From NCBI RefSeq assembly GCF_900106065.1, contig NZ_LT629796.1, forward strand, positions 2,144,001 to 2,208,000: 64,000 nucleotides of DNA, written 5' to 3'. Source of the DNA: Pseudomonas mandelii (GTDB taxonomy: Bacteria; Pseudomonadota; Gammaproteobacteria; Pseudomonadales; Pseudomonadaceae). The notes beneath the pieces are model-generated. The model was not told the DNA's origin. It saw only the letters and a program-made list of their open reading frames with translations, and did not search any database. Every line of letters begins with the position of its first letter. Within the stretch, counting starts at the first letter, position 1. Shown here piece after piece: positions 49,385-57,852 of the stretch. A program made the translations under genes and the position numbers.

Positions 49385-50308
49385 TCAGGCCGGTCGAAAC
49401 TCGACCGTCAGATGGCTGACTTCGTGAACCGGCTTGAGTCGTTCACGAATGCTGTCGGCGTTCACACTCGCTTGACCAAGGACGCTGACGATGGCCGCAT
49501 GGGCTTGCGGTCCAACGCGCCAGACGTGCAAGTCCGTGATGGTGGCATCCCCCGGTTTTTCAACCAGTTCGCGGATTTCTTCGGCAACGTGCGCATCTGT
49601 TTGATCCAGCAATACACCTGCGGTGACTCCCATCAAGGTCCATGCCCAACGCGCGATAACGATGGCGCCGAGGATGCCCATGGCCGGGTCCAGCCACACC
49701 CAGCCCAGATACCGGCCGGCGAGCAGTGCAGCGATGGCCAGAACCGAAGTGAGCGCGTCTGCGAGGACGTGGACGTAGGCCGATTTCAGGTTGTTGTCGT
49801 TCCCGTGATGGGCATGCGTATGGCCATGCTCATCATGATCGTGCCCATGACTGTGCCCGTGGCCCAGCAAGAGGGCACTGACAATGTTGACGATCAAACC
49901 GGCAATGGCGATGAGCGTAGCGGTGCCGAACTGAACGTCCGTTGGCTGCAAGAGGCGCATGACAGACTCAACGCCTATTCCCAGAGAGACCATACCGAGA
50001 ATCAGCGCCGAGGCGAATCCGCCCAAGTCTCCGACCTTTCCAGTCCCAAAACTGTATCGCTGGCTGGAAGCGTGGCGTTTCGCGTATCCGTAAGCGGCCG
50101 CCGCGATGCCCAATGCGCCGGCATGAGTTGCCATGTGAAAGCCATCGGCCAATAACGCCATCGAGCCAGTGATATACCCGGCAGTGATTTCACCAACCAT
50201 CATCACAACAGTTAGAGCCACAACCCAAAGCGTACGCTTGGCATTTTCGTCGTGCGCTGAGCCAAGGAACACGTGGTCGTGCGTGTAGTTGATGTTCGTG
50301 CTGTTCAT
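49385..50308 (-). CDS. dmeF: Cation diffusion facilitator, cobalt/nickel efflux
   Basis: 307 residues. Six membrane helices, metal-site motifs ALLADGFHMATHA (helix 2) and HVLADALTSVLAI (helix 5), and a histidine-rich cytosolic loop (GHGHSHGHDHDEHGHTHAHH). The N-terminus NYTHDHVFLGSAHDENAKRT is typical of DmeF. I use the ATG at 50308. A GTG at 50332 overlaps the dmeR stop and is also possible. It is cotranscribed with the RcnR-type regulator dmeR. Confidence 0.93.
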   Translation of the reverse strand: MNSTNINYTHDHVFLGSAHDENAKRTLWVVALTVVMMVGEITAGYITGSMALLADGFHMATHAGALGIAAAAYGYAKRHASSQRYSFGTGKVGDLGGFASALILGMVSLGIGVESVMRLLQPTDVQFGTATLIAIAGLIVNIVSALLLGHGHSHGHDHDEHGHTHAHHGNDNNLKSAYVHVLADALTSVLAIAALLAGRYLGWVWLDPAMGILGAIVIARWAWTLMGVTAGVLLDQTDAHVAEEIRELVEKPGDATITDLHVWRVGPQAHAAIVSVLGQASVNADSIRERLKPVHEVSHLTVEFRPA

Positions 50309-50328
50309 GAGTGTGTGCCTGGATGTAT

Positions 50329-50604
50329 TCACTTGGAGTAACGACGAATGGCTTCAAGAAGCTCTTCGACGCCCTTGTTACGCTCCTCTTCACTGAGCCC
50401 AGGGTTCGCAACATGCTCCCGCGCGTGGTCCTCGATGATTTCCTCCATCAAGCCGTTGATAGCTCCGCGTGTGGCGGCGACAAGGTGCAGTGTCTTGGAG
50501 CAATCGAGATCCGATTCCAATGCCCGTTCAACGGCTTGAATTTGCCCGGCGATACGTTTTACGCGTTTGAGAAGATCGTCTTTGTGTGCTGCGATATGAC
50601 CCAT
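50329..50604 (-). CDS. dmeR: Nickel/cobalt-responsive CsoR/RcnR-family repressor
   Basis: 91 residues, all-helical. The RcnR-type metal ligands are in place: H3, C35, H60 and H64 (MGH..., DLDCSK, EDHAREH), which distinguishes it from copper-sensing CsoR. It represses dmeRF until Ni(II) or Co(II) binds. It is first in the operon. Its stop overlaps the alternative GTG start of dmeF. Confidence 0.92.
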   Translation of the reverse strand: MGHIAAHKDDLLKRVKRIAGQIQAVERALESDLDCSKTLHLVAATRGAINGLMEEIIEDHAREHVANPGLSEEERNKGVEELLEAIRRYSK

Positions 50605-50606
50605 GG

Positions 50607-50660
50607 GATACCCCCTACCTATGCTGCGCTATATGATAGGCATACCCCCTATACCTATAC
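50607..50660. promoter_or_regulatory. Paired ACCCCCTA operator sites in the dmeR promoter
   Basis: ATACCCCCTACCTATG (near 50609-50624) and GGCATACCCCCTATACCTAT (50639-50658) both carry the AT-flanked C-tract that DmeR/RcnR proteins recognise. They are spaced 29 bp start to start, and the second lies within a wider ATAGG...CCTAT inverted repeat. Confidence 0.65.
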
Positions 50661-50832
50661 AACAATCGGCGGACGGAGGGATCATCTAACGTCCCTCGGC
50701 AAGAGAGACTTCAATCACGAGGGTGGAGCGAAAGGGCCTGGAGTGTCCGCTTATGGCTAAGCAGTCAGTGGGAAGTACCGTCTTTAAAGACGTGGCACTG
50801 GCGCGGCCGGTGTTGCCTTGCTCACTAGTAAA

Positions 50833-51468
50833 TTAACAGTACAAGCCCTCAGCCACTTGAATCAGCATTTCCTCCACTCGATAGACGCCTAGGCTGGTGG
50901 AAAGCAGCTCACACGGACTTTTTCCCGAAAAGCGTGATTTGGGTTTGGACAACCAGTGCTGGGCTTTTTCGATGTTGCCGAAGACCGCCACGGCCATCGC
51001 GGCAATATGCGCCGCACGATACACTCGATCACTCTCATCGGCTTTCAAGTGCTGGTTGCTGGCCAGGCGCGTTTTAAACGTCCGGCGGGGAATGATCCTG
51101 TCACGCTCGGCAGGGCTGATGATTCCCTGATCGCAAAGTACTTGGAGGCTATGGGCCGGAAAGCCAGCTTCGATCAGTTCGTGAATGGCCTGATCCGAGG
51201 CTTGGGCGGGAATATGGAGATAGGTTTCCAAGCGCATTCTGTAAGCTTGGTAGAAGTCTTCTCGTAAAGCCCCGGCCGATGAGGAAGGAGTTGAGAGGCC
51301 GTGCACTGGTTGGAGCACGATTACGCCGTTGACCACTTCGATGGTCATTACGTCGCCGATGCTCAAGCCGAATTGTGAAAGTAACTCTGGCGGCAAATCA
51401 ACTATCGCATCGCCGCTGCCGTCGCCGGTGTCCTTGCATCTAACCGTCCAGCGCTCGCTTTCACTCAT
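50833..51468 (-). CDS. AbrB-like domain fused to a ParS/MbcA-type (DUF2384) antitoxin domain
   Basis: 211 residues. Residues about 6-55 form a SpoVT/AbrB swapped-hairpin (AIVDLPPELLSQFGLSIGDVMTIEVVNGVIVLQPV). Residues about 130-211 are the Xre/MbcA/ParS antitoxin region, with the toxin-binding tail FGNIEKAQHWLSKPKSRFSGKSPCELLSTS. Classic members have an Xre N-terminus, not AbrB. The RES or other toxin normally beside such an antitoxin is absent on both sides, so it is an orphan regulator, an anti-addiction factor, or the survivor of a lost pair. Confidence 0.75.
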   Translation of the reverse strand: MSESERWTVRCKDTGDGSGDAIVDLPPELLSQFGLSIGDVMTIEVVNGVIVLQPVHGLSTPSSSAGALREDFYQAYRMRLETYLHIPAQASDQAIHELIEAGFPAHSLQVLCDQGIISPAERDRIIPRRTFKTRLASNQHLKADESDRVYRAAHIAAMAVAVFGNIEKAQHWLSKPKSRFSGKSPCELLSTSLGVYRVEEMLIQVAEGLYC

Positions 51469-51550
51469 GATCTGCAGGTCTCACGTCATCATTCGAGTCA
51501 TTTGATTATGCTCGCGTTGAGTTCCGCGTGCACGAACGGTGCGCTACGCG

Positions 51551-51703
51551 TCAGATCGCCGACATCATGGTTACAGACGATTTCTGCGGCATGGCGTCTT
51601 CAGACGCAACGTAGGCCTTTGGTGGACGAGGTGATGGCGGTGGCGTTACTGAAACTGAATATTGGTCGTCAGTGTTGTTGAGGCCTGCTGTCTGAGGCTT
51701 CAT
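51551..51703 (-). CDS. Candidate 50-residue protein
   Basis: It reads MKPQTAGLNNTDDQYSVSVT, then a proline-rich stretch (PPPSPRPP) and ends SVTMMSAI. The composition is protein-like, but the ribosome site is weak (GTGG) and it overlaps the presumed promoter region of the lipoprotein gene. The rest of 51469-51832 shows nothing else. Confidence 0.3.
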   Translation of the reverse strand: MKPQTAGLNNTDDQYSVSVTPPPSPRPPKAYVASEDAMPQKSSVTMMSAI

Positions 51704-51832
51704 ACCACGATGCTGGGCGTCGTCGTTATTTTCCAAGAACGAAATGATCGCATACGAGTTTGTGTGTATCGGCGAACAGGTCTCGACGAGTTCGGGGCTA
51801 GCATCACACCCTAATTGTCTAAAGGAAACTTC

Positions 51833-52423
51833 ATGCGTTCTGTTGCTGGTTTTACTGTGGGATTGGGTCTGGCTGTGCTGGCAGGTTGTGCGGGCTGGAA
51901 CGCAAGCCATAGAGGGCCTGTCGTTGTCGATTACCGGGTCAATTCCGAAGATATTTCTGGTCGCCCGAAAATGAACATCGTGGAAGGAAACAGTTTTTTT
52001 GACGTTGCCGGGTCCACGAATAACCAGACTTATCCGCCTGTCACTATTCGCCAATGCAATGCACAACGGACAGAGTGCTCACTGGGGATTGTAACGCTCA
52101 CAAGTCAAATCCAGATTCTTTCCGTCAACGAGCAATCCACGAAGCTTCGGCTCGATTTTGTCTACACGGTTGGGGAGGAGTGGCGCCGCGAGACGTCCTC
52201 AACAAAGCAGGTACACCGTCTGCCTATGCCTGAAGTGATCAAGGATGAGGGGCGCGTAACACGAACCGCCGATATCCCTTACAGCGAGACTCGGCGAGTA
52301 GAGTTGCCGTATGGATTGAGCCTATCCCTATGCGTTTCGGCGCCTGGAGTAACCACAATGGATCAGAGGCCGTGTACCAATCAGATGGTTCATGCGGATG
52401 CGAAGAGCAGTCCAGCTTTCTAA
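51833..52423 (+). CDS. Lipoprotein of unknown function
   Basis: 196 residues from the ATG at 51833 (AAAGGAAA in front). The signal sequence ends in lipobox AVLAGC. The mature part has four more cysteines (IRQCNAQRTECS, LSLCVSAPG, RPCTNQ) that could form two disulfides. It has beta-rich character. No family was recognised. A terminator hairpin follows at 52430. Confidence 0.7.
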   Translation: MRSVAGFTVGLGLAVLAGCAGWNASHRGPVVVDYRVNSEDISGRPKMNIVEGNSFFDVAGSTNNQTYPPVTIRQCNAQRTECSLGIVTLTSQIQILSVNEQSTKLRLDFVYTVGEEWRRETSSTKQVHRLPMPEVIKDEGRVTRTADIPYSETRRVELPYGLSLSLCVSAPGVTTMDQRPCTNQMVHADAKSSPAF

Positions 52424-52429
52424 AAGCTT

Positions 52430-52456
52430 AAAAATCCCCGCGTTGCGGGGATTTTC
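52430..52456 (+). terminator. Rho-independent-like terminator
   Basis: AAAATCCCCGC-GTT-GCGGGGATTTT hairpin seven bases after the lipoprotein stop. Confidence 0.9.
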
Positions 52457-52563
52457 CTAAGCCAGATGTCAGCCGTCTGAGGAAAAACTATATCGGGTTT
52501 TCGTCTGCATGAAGATATTTGAGTCATACCTTCTTATGACTACTGAACCGAGCCAAATATTCT

Positions 52564-52773
52564 TCAGTCGTCGCTACCTAGGCTACTGAACCTTTTGGGT
52601 CTCGGAATCGAACCTTTGCCGCGTAATGCAGCTTTGACATATTGGGCCGCTAGTTCAAGGCTCTCGCTATCTGCCGCGTAAAACGCATCTATAAGCCTGA
52701 TTCTGGCTAGTCGTTTGACCTCCAATATATCCTCAGCACTCGAGTCTTCCGAAAGCTTGTTGTTTTTACTCAT
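52564..52773 (-). CDS. Small hypothetical protein, 69 residues
   Basis: MSKNNKLSEDSSAEDILEVK followed by a helical RLARIRLIDAFYAADSESLE segment and a basic tail (RGKGSIPRPKRFSSLGSDD). It has good amphipathic helices and protein-like composition. No family was recognised. It stands alone. Confidence 0.5.
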   Translation of the reverse strand: MSKNNKLSEDSSAEDILEVKRLARIRLIDAFYAADSESLELAAQYVKAALRGKGSIPRPKRFSSLGSDD

Positions 52774-53303
52774 ATGACGACCCGCTTTTACGGTTGCCTG
52801 CCAAAACTACACACCGATCGTAATGCTGTTTTCACTTCTGACATAGGGCCTAAGCCCCTCCATCTCTTTTTTCTCTTGGGGTGGAAGCCTTCAGCTGCCT
52901 TATATCTGGATTGTCACCTCTTGGGCGAGAGCGACAGCACTAACCATATGATCGATTCTAGCGAGTGCGCGTAACCATCCGGACAAGTCATCTACCCATC
53001 GAAAAAATTGACAGAGGGCCAGATCCGCCATTGAGCTCTGGGCCCCAAGAACTGGTGCTTCGCTGGATCACCCGGTAGCGGACGAGCGAAATCGATCGGT
53101 TGCGGCCATAAGAGGCTGCCGGGCTAATCACGTAAGGCGCGATGGCCGGACTTATACCGCCAATCGCCGAGCCAACGGGATGAAAGTTCTGGTGCCTGAC
53201 ACACGTTTAATGTTGGGCCAAGTACCACGATTACGATTTTGATACCTAGAACTGCCTGCCGTATTACCTAAACTGGTGGCACATTCATCAGAAGGACGGA
53301 ACC
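52774..53303. other. 530-bp spacer with an IS66 end fragment
   Basis: The only recognisable item is the IS66 3'-end remnant at 53075-53160. The right part carries the promoter of the 517-residue gene. Confidence 0.5.
53075..53160 (+). repeat. Diverged IS66 3'-end remnant
   Basis: GCGAAATCGATCGGTTGCGG and the following bases, up to CACGTAAGGCGCGATGGCCG, match the tail of the remnant at 26280-26360 (GTGAAGTCGATCAGTTGCTG; CACGCAAGGCGTGATGCCCG) in the same orientation. There is no usable coding sequence. Confidence 0.75.
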
Positions 53304-54857
53304 GTGGTGCTGACCGATCATAAAATGCCGACACTGGGCTACTTCAACAAGGTGGTGTGCGATTGTTTGGGGCTATGGGCCAGCGATAATAACGACATTA
53401 CCTTCACGGTTCCCGCAACCGAAAAGAGCCGGCGCGCGGCAATGCACGAAGCGTTCGAGGCTATAAAAAAAGCAGACGGTGTATACGGCTCGCTAAATGA
53501 ATTGGTGGCCGTCACTACGCAAATGGCCCCGCAAAAAGCCACGCTTACCAAAAAAGACAGAACTGTTCATGCTTGGGTCCAGGAGCTGGCCCGTTCCGAC
53601 TTTGGCTCGCATGATGAGTTTGTCGAGCTCGGGAAATATATCGAAGCGTTGATCGAGGAGCGGTATGCCCGATATGGTGTCTCGCAACTGGCGGTCTGCT
53701 TTTACCAGTCAGCGACGATGTACTATCGCGAATTCCTAAGAGAGTGCCCTGCCACCCAGGCGGGTCCTTATCATCATTTTCTCGACCAAACACTTACGCG
53801 TTTGGTCAGAACTCTGGTTGCCGAGTCCCCCGCAGGCACTATTTGGCCCTGCGCGACCCTGGCAGAGAGCCAGTGGCCACTCGTCGACTTCCTTGACTCT
53901 GCCTTGAGCGAATGCGGTGTCTCCCGGCATAAGCTGCACCAGTTTCATCAAAGTGCCAAAACCCCAGATGTAACCGACGCCGAGGTGTGGGCCCGCGACC
54001 TTAAATCAACGCTCACTGACACAAAGTCAAAACAGACCGCGGGGCGTTTCGCCAAAAACAACAAGATCAAGTTCTCCTGCGTATTAGACACCGTGCGGCC
54101 CCTGGCGTATCTGCTGAGAGACAAGGTCGATGAAAGTACGTTTTCGACCCAGGCCTTTTCGGCGTTCATCTGCCACAACCTCACCCTTCAGGTGCTCGAA
54201 TGCGGAGCCACTGAACAGTCCAAGCAAAGCGCGTCTTATCCGCAGGGAGGCACAGTGAGTAGCCTACTGCCAGTGACCGATACCCTGGACATGTTGTTTG
54301 AAAACGATGACCCGGCGGATGGAGCCGTCATTGAAGCTTCGCTGGAAACTTATCGGCAATATGCAAAAACTCTCAGGCTGTGGAGCAACCTTGCAGAGAG
54401 CGATACCCGCATTCCCACCGCGCTGGACTACTGGTACGGCCCGTCCTTCGACTCGCTAAGCATCGACCGCTGGTATAACTGCACCCCAGCCTCGCCAGTG
54501 TGGATGAATGAATGGCGGGCAGCGATGGAGGCTATGTCGTCAGGGCGCGATGACCTGGCACTCGAACACTTTCAGAATGCCTTAGCGGGCGCCAAATACA
54601 CAGCTGGGCCGCTGTTCATTCCGCTTTACCTTGATATATGCGCATTCTGCAAACGCCAGTACCAACGGCTGCGCACGATCGGGGAAGAGGCAGAGTTCCA
54701 TAGCCTATATGAGCCGCTGGGTGGGCAAGCCTCCAAGTACTCAGGCTTGATGGGATACACCCCTGCACACTACCGAGACGCAGACACATTGATGCCGAGG
54801 ATATTGTTGCGCTATAAAAACTCTCGCATTATTCGCAAGATAGATTCGCTGGTCTGA
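53304..54857 (+). CDS. Unrecognised 517-residue protein
   Basis: The GTG at 53304 follows AAGGACGGA. An ATG seven codons later is an alternative. It is soluble, largely helical, and two-part by eye: about 1-330 with repeated helix patterns (VHAWVQELARSDFGSHDEFVE, HHFLDQTLTRLVRTLVAES), and about 340-517 ending in a tetratricopeptide-like region (MEAMSSGRDDLALEHFQNAL, FIPLYLDICAFCKRQYQRL). There are no nuclease, ATPase or membrane motifs. The HAD gene follows 103 bp later on the same strand, so they may form a pair. Function unknown. An island setting next to mobile DNA makes a defence or toxin-related role possible but unproven. Confidence 0.7.
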   Translation: MVLTDHKMPTLGYFNKVVCDCLGLWASDNNDITFTVPATEKSRRAAMHEAFEAIKKADGVYGSLNELVAVTTQMAPQKATLTKKDRTVHAWVQELARSDFGSHDEFVELGKYIEALIEERYARYGVSQLAVCFYQSATMYYREFLRECPATQAGPYHHFLDQTLTRLVRTLVAESPAGTIWPCATLAESQWPLVDFLDSALSECGVSRHKLHQFHQSAKTPDVTDAEVWARDLKSTLTDTKSKQTAGRFAKNNKIKFSCVLDTVRPLAYLLRDKVDESTFSTQAFSAFICHNLTLQVLECGATEQSKQSASYPQGGTVSSLLPVTDTLDMLFENDDPADGAVIEASLETYRQYAKTLRLWSNLAESDTRIPTALDYWYGPSFDSLSIDRWYNCTPASPVWMNEWRAAMEAMSSGRDDLALEHFQNALAGAKYTAGPLFIPLYLDICAFCKRQYQRLRTIGEEAEFHSLYEPLGGQASKYSGLMGYTPAHYRDADTLMPRILLRYKNSRIIRKIDSLV

Positions 54858-54895
54858 CGTATAACCTCGCGCTGACATTAAGCCTGGAGGAGTCT

Positions 54896-55006
54896 ATGAT
54901 CGGTAATACGGTAAGTATTCCGTCGCAACTAAAATCCCGTCCTAAAAGGGGTGCTCTTACATGCCCGTTTTGGCAGTTATATTTGATGCATTCGGCACGC
55001 TGGTAA
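54896..55006 (+). CDS. Candidate 36-codon leader ORF overlapping the HAD gene start
   Basis: GGAGGAG sits seven bases before the ATG at 54896, a far better ribosome site than that of the HAD gene itself. It reads MIGNTVSIPSQLKSRPKRGA and ends inside the HAD gene in another frame. It could couple translation of the HAD gene or be the true upstream cistron. Confidence 0.35.
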   Translation: MIGNTVSIPSQLKSRPKRGALTCPFWQLYLMHSARW

Positions 55007-55537
55007 AAATAGGTGTCGGAACAAATCCCTATCGGAAGATCCTAAAAATCGGGATCGAACAAGGTCGAAGGCCCAAAGTCAGTGACGCGGAGGATCTACT
55101 GTCTATGTCCATGGACCTTAGACAAGCCGCGGAGTATTTCGGAATCACTGTTGAGAACAGGTACATGATTCGACTTGAGGAAGGGCTTCATGAAGAGTTG
55201 ACCAGCATCCAGGCTTATTCTGATGGAGTCGCTGCGGTGGCAGCTCTCCAGGCTGCTGGCGTAAAGGTCGCGGTTTGCTCCAATCTTGCCCAACCATATG
55301 CATCCGCAATCGAAAGGCTTTACCCAAATCTGGATGGTTACGCATACAGTTTTGCGATCGGAGCAATCAAACCATCATTCAAAATCTATCAGCATGTGAC
55401 ACAACTCGTTGGTGTGCTACCTGGAGAATCGTAAGCGCTCCATGAACCCCGCATTCAAAGTTACCACCTGATCCCAGACGCGGTGCCCCGTATATTTCTC
55501 TACCTGTGGCACATAAATAGCTCACCTACCATTTTGC

Positions 55538-55680
55538 TGGCATAAGAATGCCAATGTTTGGCTATTTTAGTGGCACAAAAATGCCAAAGTTTGGTTATTT
55601 CAGTGGCATAAAAATGCCAAGGCCAGGTATTTCAGGTGGCACAAAAGATGGGCCCTATTTCTGTGGTATTTAAGTGCCAT
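55538..55680. repeat. 33-bp-periodic array of TGGCA-N6-TGCCA palindromes inside the IS66 element
   Basis: TGGCATAAGAATGCCA (55538), TGGCACAAAAATGCCA (55571) and TGGCATAAAAATGCCA (55604) are spaced exactly 33 bp. A half-site TGGCAC at about 55637 keeps the same phase, and a looser TGGTATTTAAGTGCCA follows at about 55663. Direct repeats TGTACC(A/G)GGGGTAGGA and a run of ten C (55907-55916) follow to the right. Confidence 0.8.
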
Positions 55681-55931
55681 TCAAATGCCACATAAATGCC
55701 ACGAAAATGGAGAAGTACGCCCCATCTGTGCTCATGTGAGCCATTTTTGACCTGTACCAGGGGTAGGACTATTTTTGTACCGGGGGTAGGATTTTCCGTT
55801 TTTACAGGGCTTTGGAGGCCCAAAAAACGTACCGAGTCTATTACGTGTTGAGTGGATTTGGCGGTACAGCAAAGGATATCGAAAGGTCTCGATAGCGTAC
55901 GATCCACCCCCCCCCCACGATAGGGTCAGGC

Positions 55932-57476
55932 TTAACGTCGTATCTCTGGCGAACAGTTCCACGGCAGCAGCGCTTCATAATCCGCGACCGACTGCGCATG
56001 TGGTAACTGCTCCAGTACGTGGCGTAGCCACGTATAAGGCTCTTGGCCGTTGACCTTGGCGGTCTCCACCAGGCTGTAGATCTGAGCACTGGCGGTAGCG
56101 CCTTTGGGCGTGTCGCTGAACAGCCACGCCTTACGACCGATAACGAACGGTTTTATCGCCCGTTCGGCCGCATTGTTGTCGATCGGTAAAAAGCCGGCTT
56201 CCACGTACCGCTCCAGCCGGTTCCAGTTGTTGGCAAGATAGTTAACAGCCTTGCCCAGCACACTTTGTGGCGTGACTTGGGGCTGCGTTTTCTCCAACCA
56301 GCTTTTCAACTGAGCCAGGATCGGTACGCTCTTTTGCTGACGGCCGATTAAACGCTGTTCATCATCGCTGTCCTTGAGCTCGCGCTCGATGCCATACAGC
56401 TTGTTGATCATTGTTAGGGCGATATCGGCACGTCCCGTCTTGCCCTTCGGCTGCACTTTCTGAGCCTCGACCAACTTGCGGCGCGCATGGGCCATGCAGG
56501 CCAGCCGTTCAACCCCCGGCTGCAACGCCAAGGCGTTATAGCCCGCGTAATCATCGGTCATCACATAGCCGCGATAACTTTCCAGCAGACGCAACGGAAC
56601 CTCCTGCGCACGGCTGGACGTGTAGTCGAACAACACGACTTTACGATCTGGCGGACCGCTGGTTTGTACCCACATCCAGGATTGGCTGGTCGGGTCTCGA
56701 CCTGGCTCTTTCAATACTTGAACACGGGTTTCATCGCAATGGATCACCGGGCTTTCCAGTAATCGGTCGCGCATTAGGTTCAGCAGTGGCTGAAAGTGTT
56801 CGCTGCACTGCATCACCCAGCGCGCCAGTGTTTGCCTTGGTATATCGATACCGTGTCGACTTAACACCGTCTCGAAACGATGCAGCGGCAAGCCGTCGAC
56901 GTACTTGGTGGTCAGCAACATGGCCAGAACGCTCGGGCTGGCCATGCTCTTTTCGATCAGTTGAGCCGGTTTGTCGGCGGTGACCGGTGCCGTTTCGCAG
57001 CCACGGCAACCGTAAACCTTGCGGATATGTTTGATGACACGGATCTGCATCGGCACGATATCCAGCTGTTCGCTGACTTCTTCGCTGATCACATGCTTGC
57101 GGCAACCGCAGGCACAGGTCAGTTCGTGCTCGGGCAGTTCGTGGATGACTTCGATACGCGGCAGATCGGCCGACAGAGGCTTGCGCTTGCCGCGACGTGG
57201 CGCCGGAGCCACAACTTCTTCGTCAGCGTCGCCGACGGAAGGCATCGGCTCGCTTTCGGGCTCGTTGAACAGCGCCAATTGCGGGGTATTGGGTTCAACG
57301 GTCTGCTCAGATTTACGATTGAACAGGCGGTCGCGCAGCAGCTTGATCTGTTCTTTCAGATCGACGATATGAGTCTGGTATGCCTCAGCCGTAACCTGCT
57401 GACGGCTGAGCGCCTCAAGCAACATTTGCTTGAGCAGAACAGGGTCATCTGGGAGGTCTTCGGGCATTAAATTCAT
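55932..57476 (-). CDS. tnpC: IS66-family transposase TnpC
   Basis: 514 residues. There is an N-terminal coiled coil and helix region ([20 protein letters not shown]), a zinc-ribbon-like part with CACGCRKH and CRGCE, and the DDE domain with [10 protein letters not shown] and DDYAGYNAL. The C-terminal glutamate region is [20 protein letters not shown]. It is intact. tnpB lies 16 bp upstream. Confidence 0.95.
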   Translation of the reverse strand: MNLMPEDLPDDPVLLKQMLLEALSRQQVTAEAYQTHIVDLKEQIKLLRDRLFNRKSEQTVEPNTPQLALFNEPESEPMPSVGDADEEVVAPAPRRGKRKPLSADLPRIEVIHELPEHELTCACGCRKHVISEEVSEQLDIVPMQIRVIKHIRKVYGCRGCETAPVTADKPAQLIEKSMASPSVLAMLLTTKYVDGLPLHRFETVLSRHGIDIPRQTLARWVMQCSEHFQPLLNLMRDRLLESPVIHCDETRVQVLKEPGRDPTSQSWMWVQTSGPPDRKVVLFDYTSSRAQEVPLRLLESYRGYVMTDDYAGYNALALQPGVERLACMAHARRKLVEAQKVQPKGKTGRADIALTMINKLYGIERELKDSDDEQRLIGRQQKSVPILAQLKSWLEKTQPQVTPQSVLGKAVNYLANNWNRLERYVEAGFLPIDNNAAERAIKPFVIGRKAWLFSDTPKGATASAQIYSLVETAKVNGQEPYTWLRHVLEQLPHAQSVADYEALLPWNCSPEIRR

Positions 57477-57492
57477 GCCCGGATTATACCGG

Positions 57493-57852
57493 TCAGGCGA
57501 CGAATCTTGGAGTCAAAACTTGATGAGGGCGGTTGCGCCACAGGTCAAAACCGTCGAGCAGCCAGTTCAGCTCCTGAACCGTCAACACGATGGCCTCGTC
57601 GGCGGCATCGGGTGATGTTTTAAAACGCTCAGACTCCAAGCGCTTAAGCCAAAGGCAGAAGCCATTGCGCTCCCAGTAGAGGATTTTCACCCGGTTACGG
57701 TGGCGATTCAGGAATACAAAAAGCACGGGGTCGAACACCGCCACTTTTATGTCCAGCTCGACCAGCGCAGCGAGGCCATCAATGGACTTTCTGAAGTCCA
57801 CGGGCTTGGGGTAGAGATAAACTTTTTGAACTTTGGCGTCGGGTCGCATCAT
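57493..57852 (-). CDS. tnpB: IS66-family accessory protein TnpB
   Basis: 119 residues. The start [20 protein letters not shown] is chosen because GGAGG lies about 9 bases before the ATG at 57852. An upstream in-frame ATG at 57897 is possible. Conserved [31 protein letters not shown] and FCLWLKRLE are all present. The tnpA gene that usually precedes it is missing. Confidence 0.93.
   Translation of the reverse strand: MMRPDAKVQKVYLYPKPVDFRKSIDGLAALVELDIKVAVFDPVLFVFLNRHRNRVKILYWERNGFCLWLKRLESERFKTSPDAADEAIVLTVQELNWLLDGFDLWRNRPHQVLTPRFVA

Noticed and set aside
55501..55700. Possible CRISPR array (regular 33-bp repeats)
   Set aside because: The repeat units are adjacent palindromes with near-identical spacers, there are only three full copies, and no cas gene is near.
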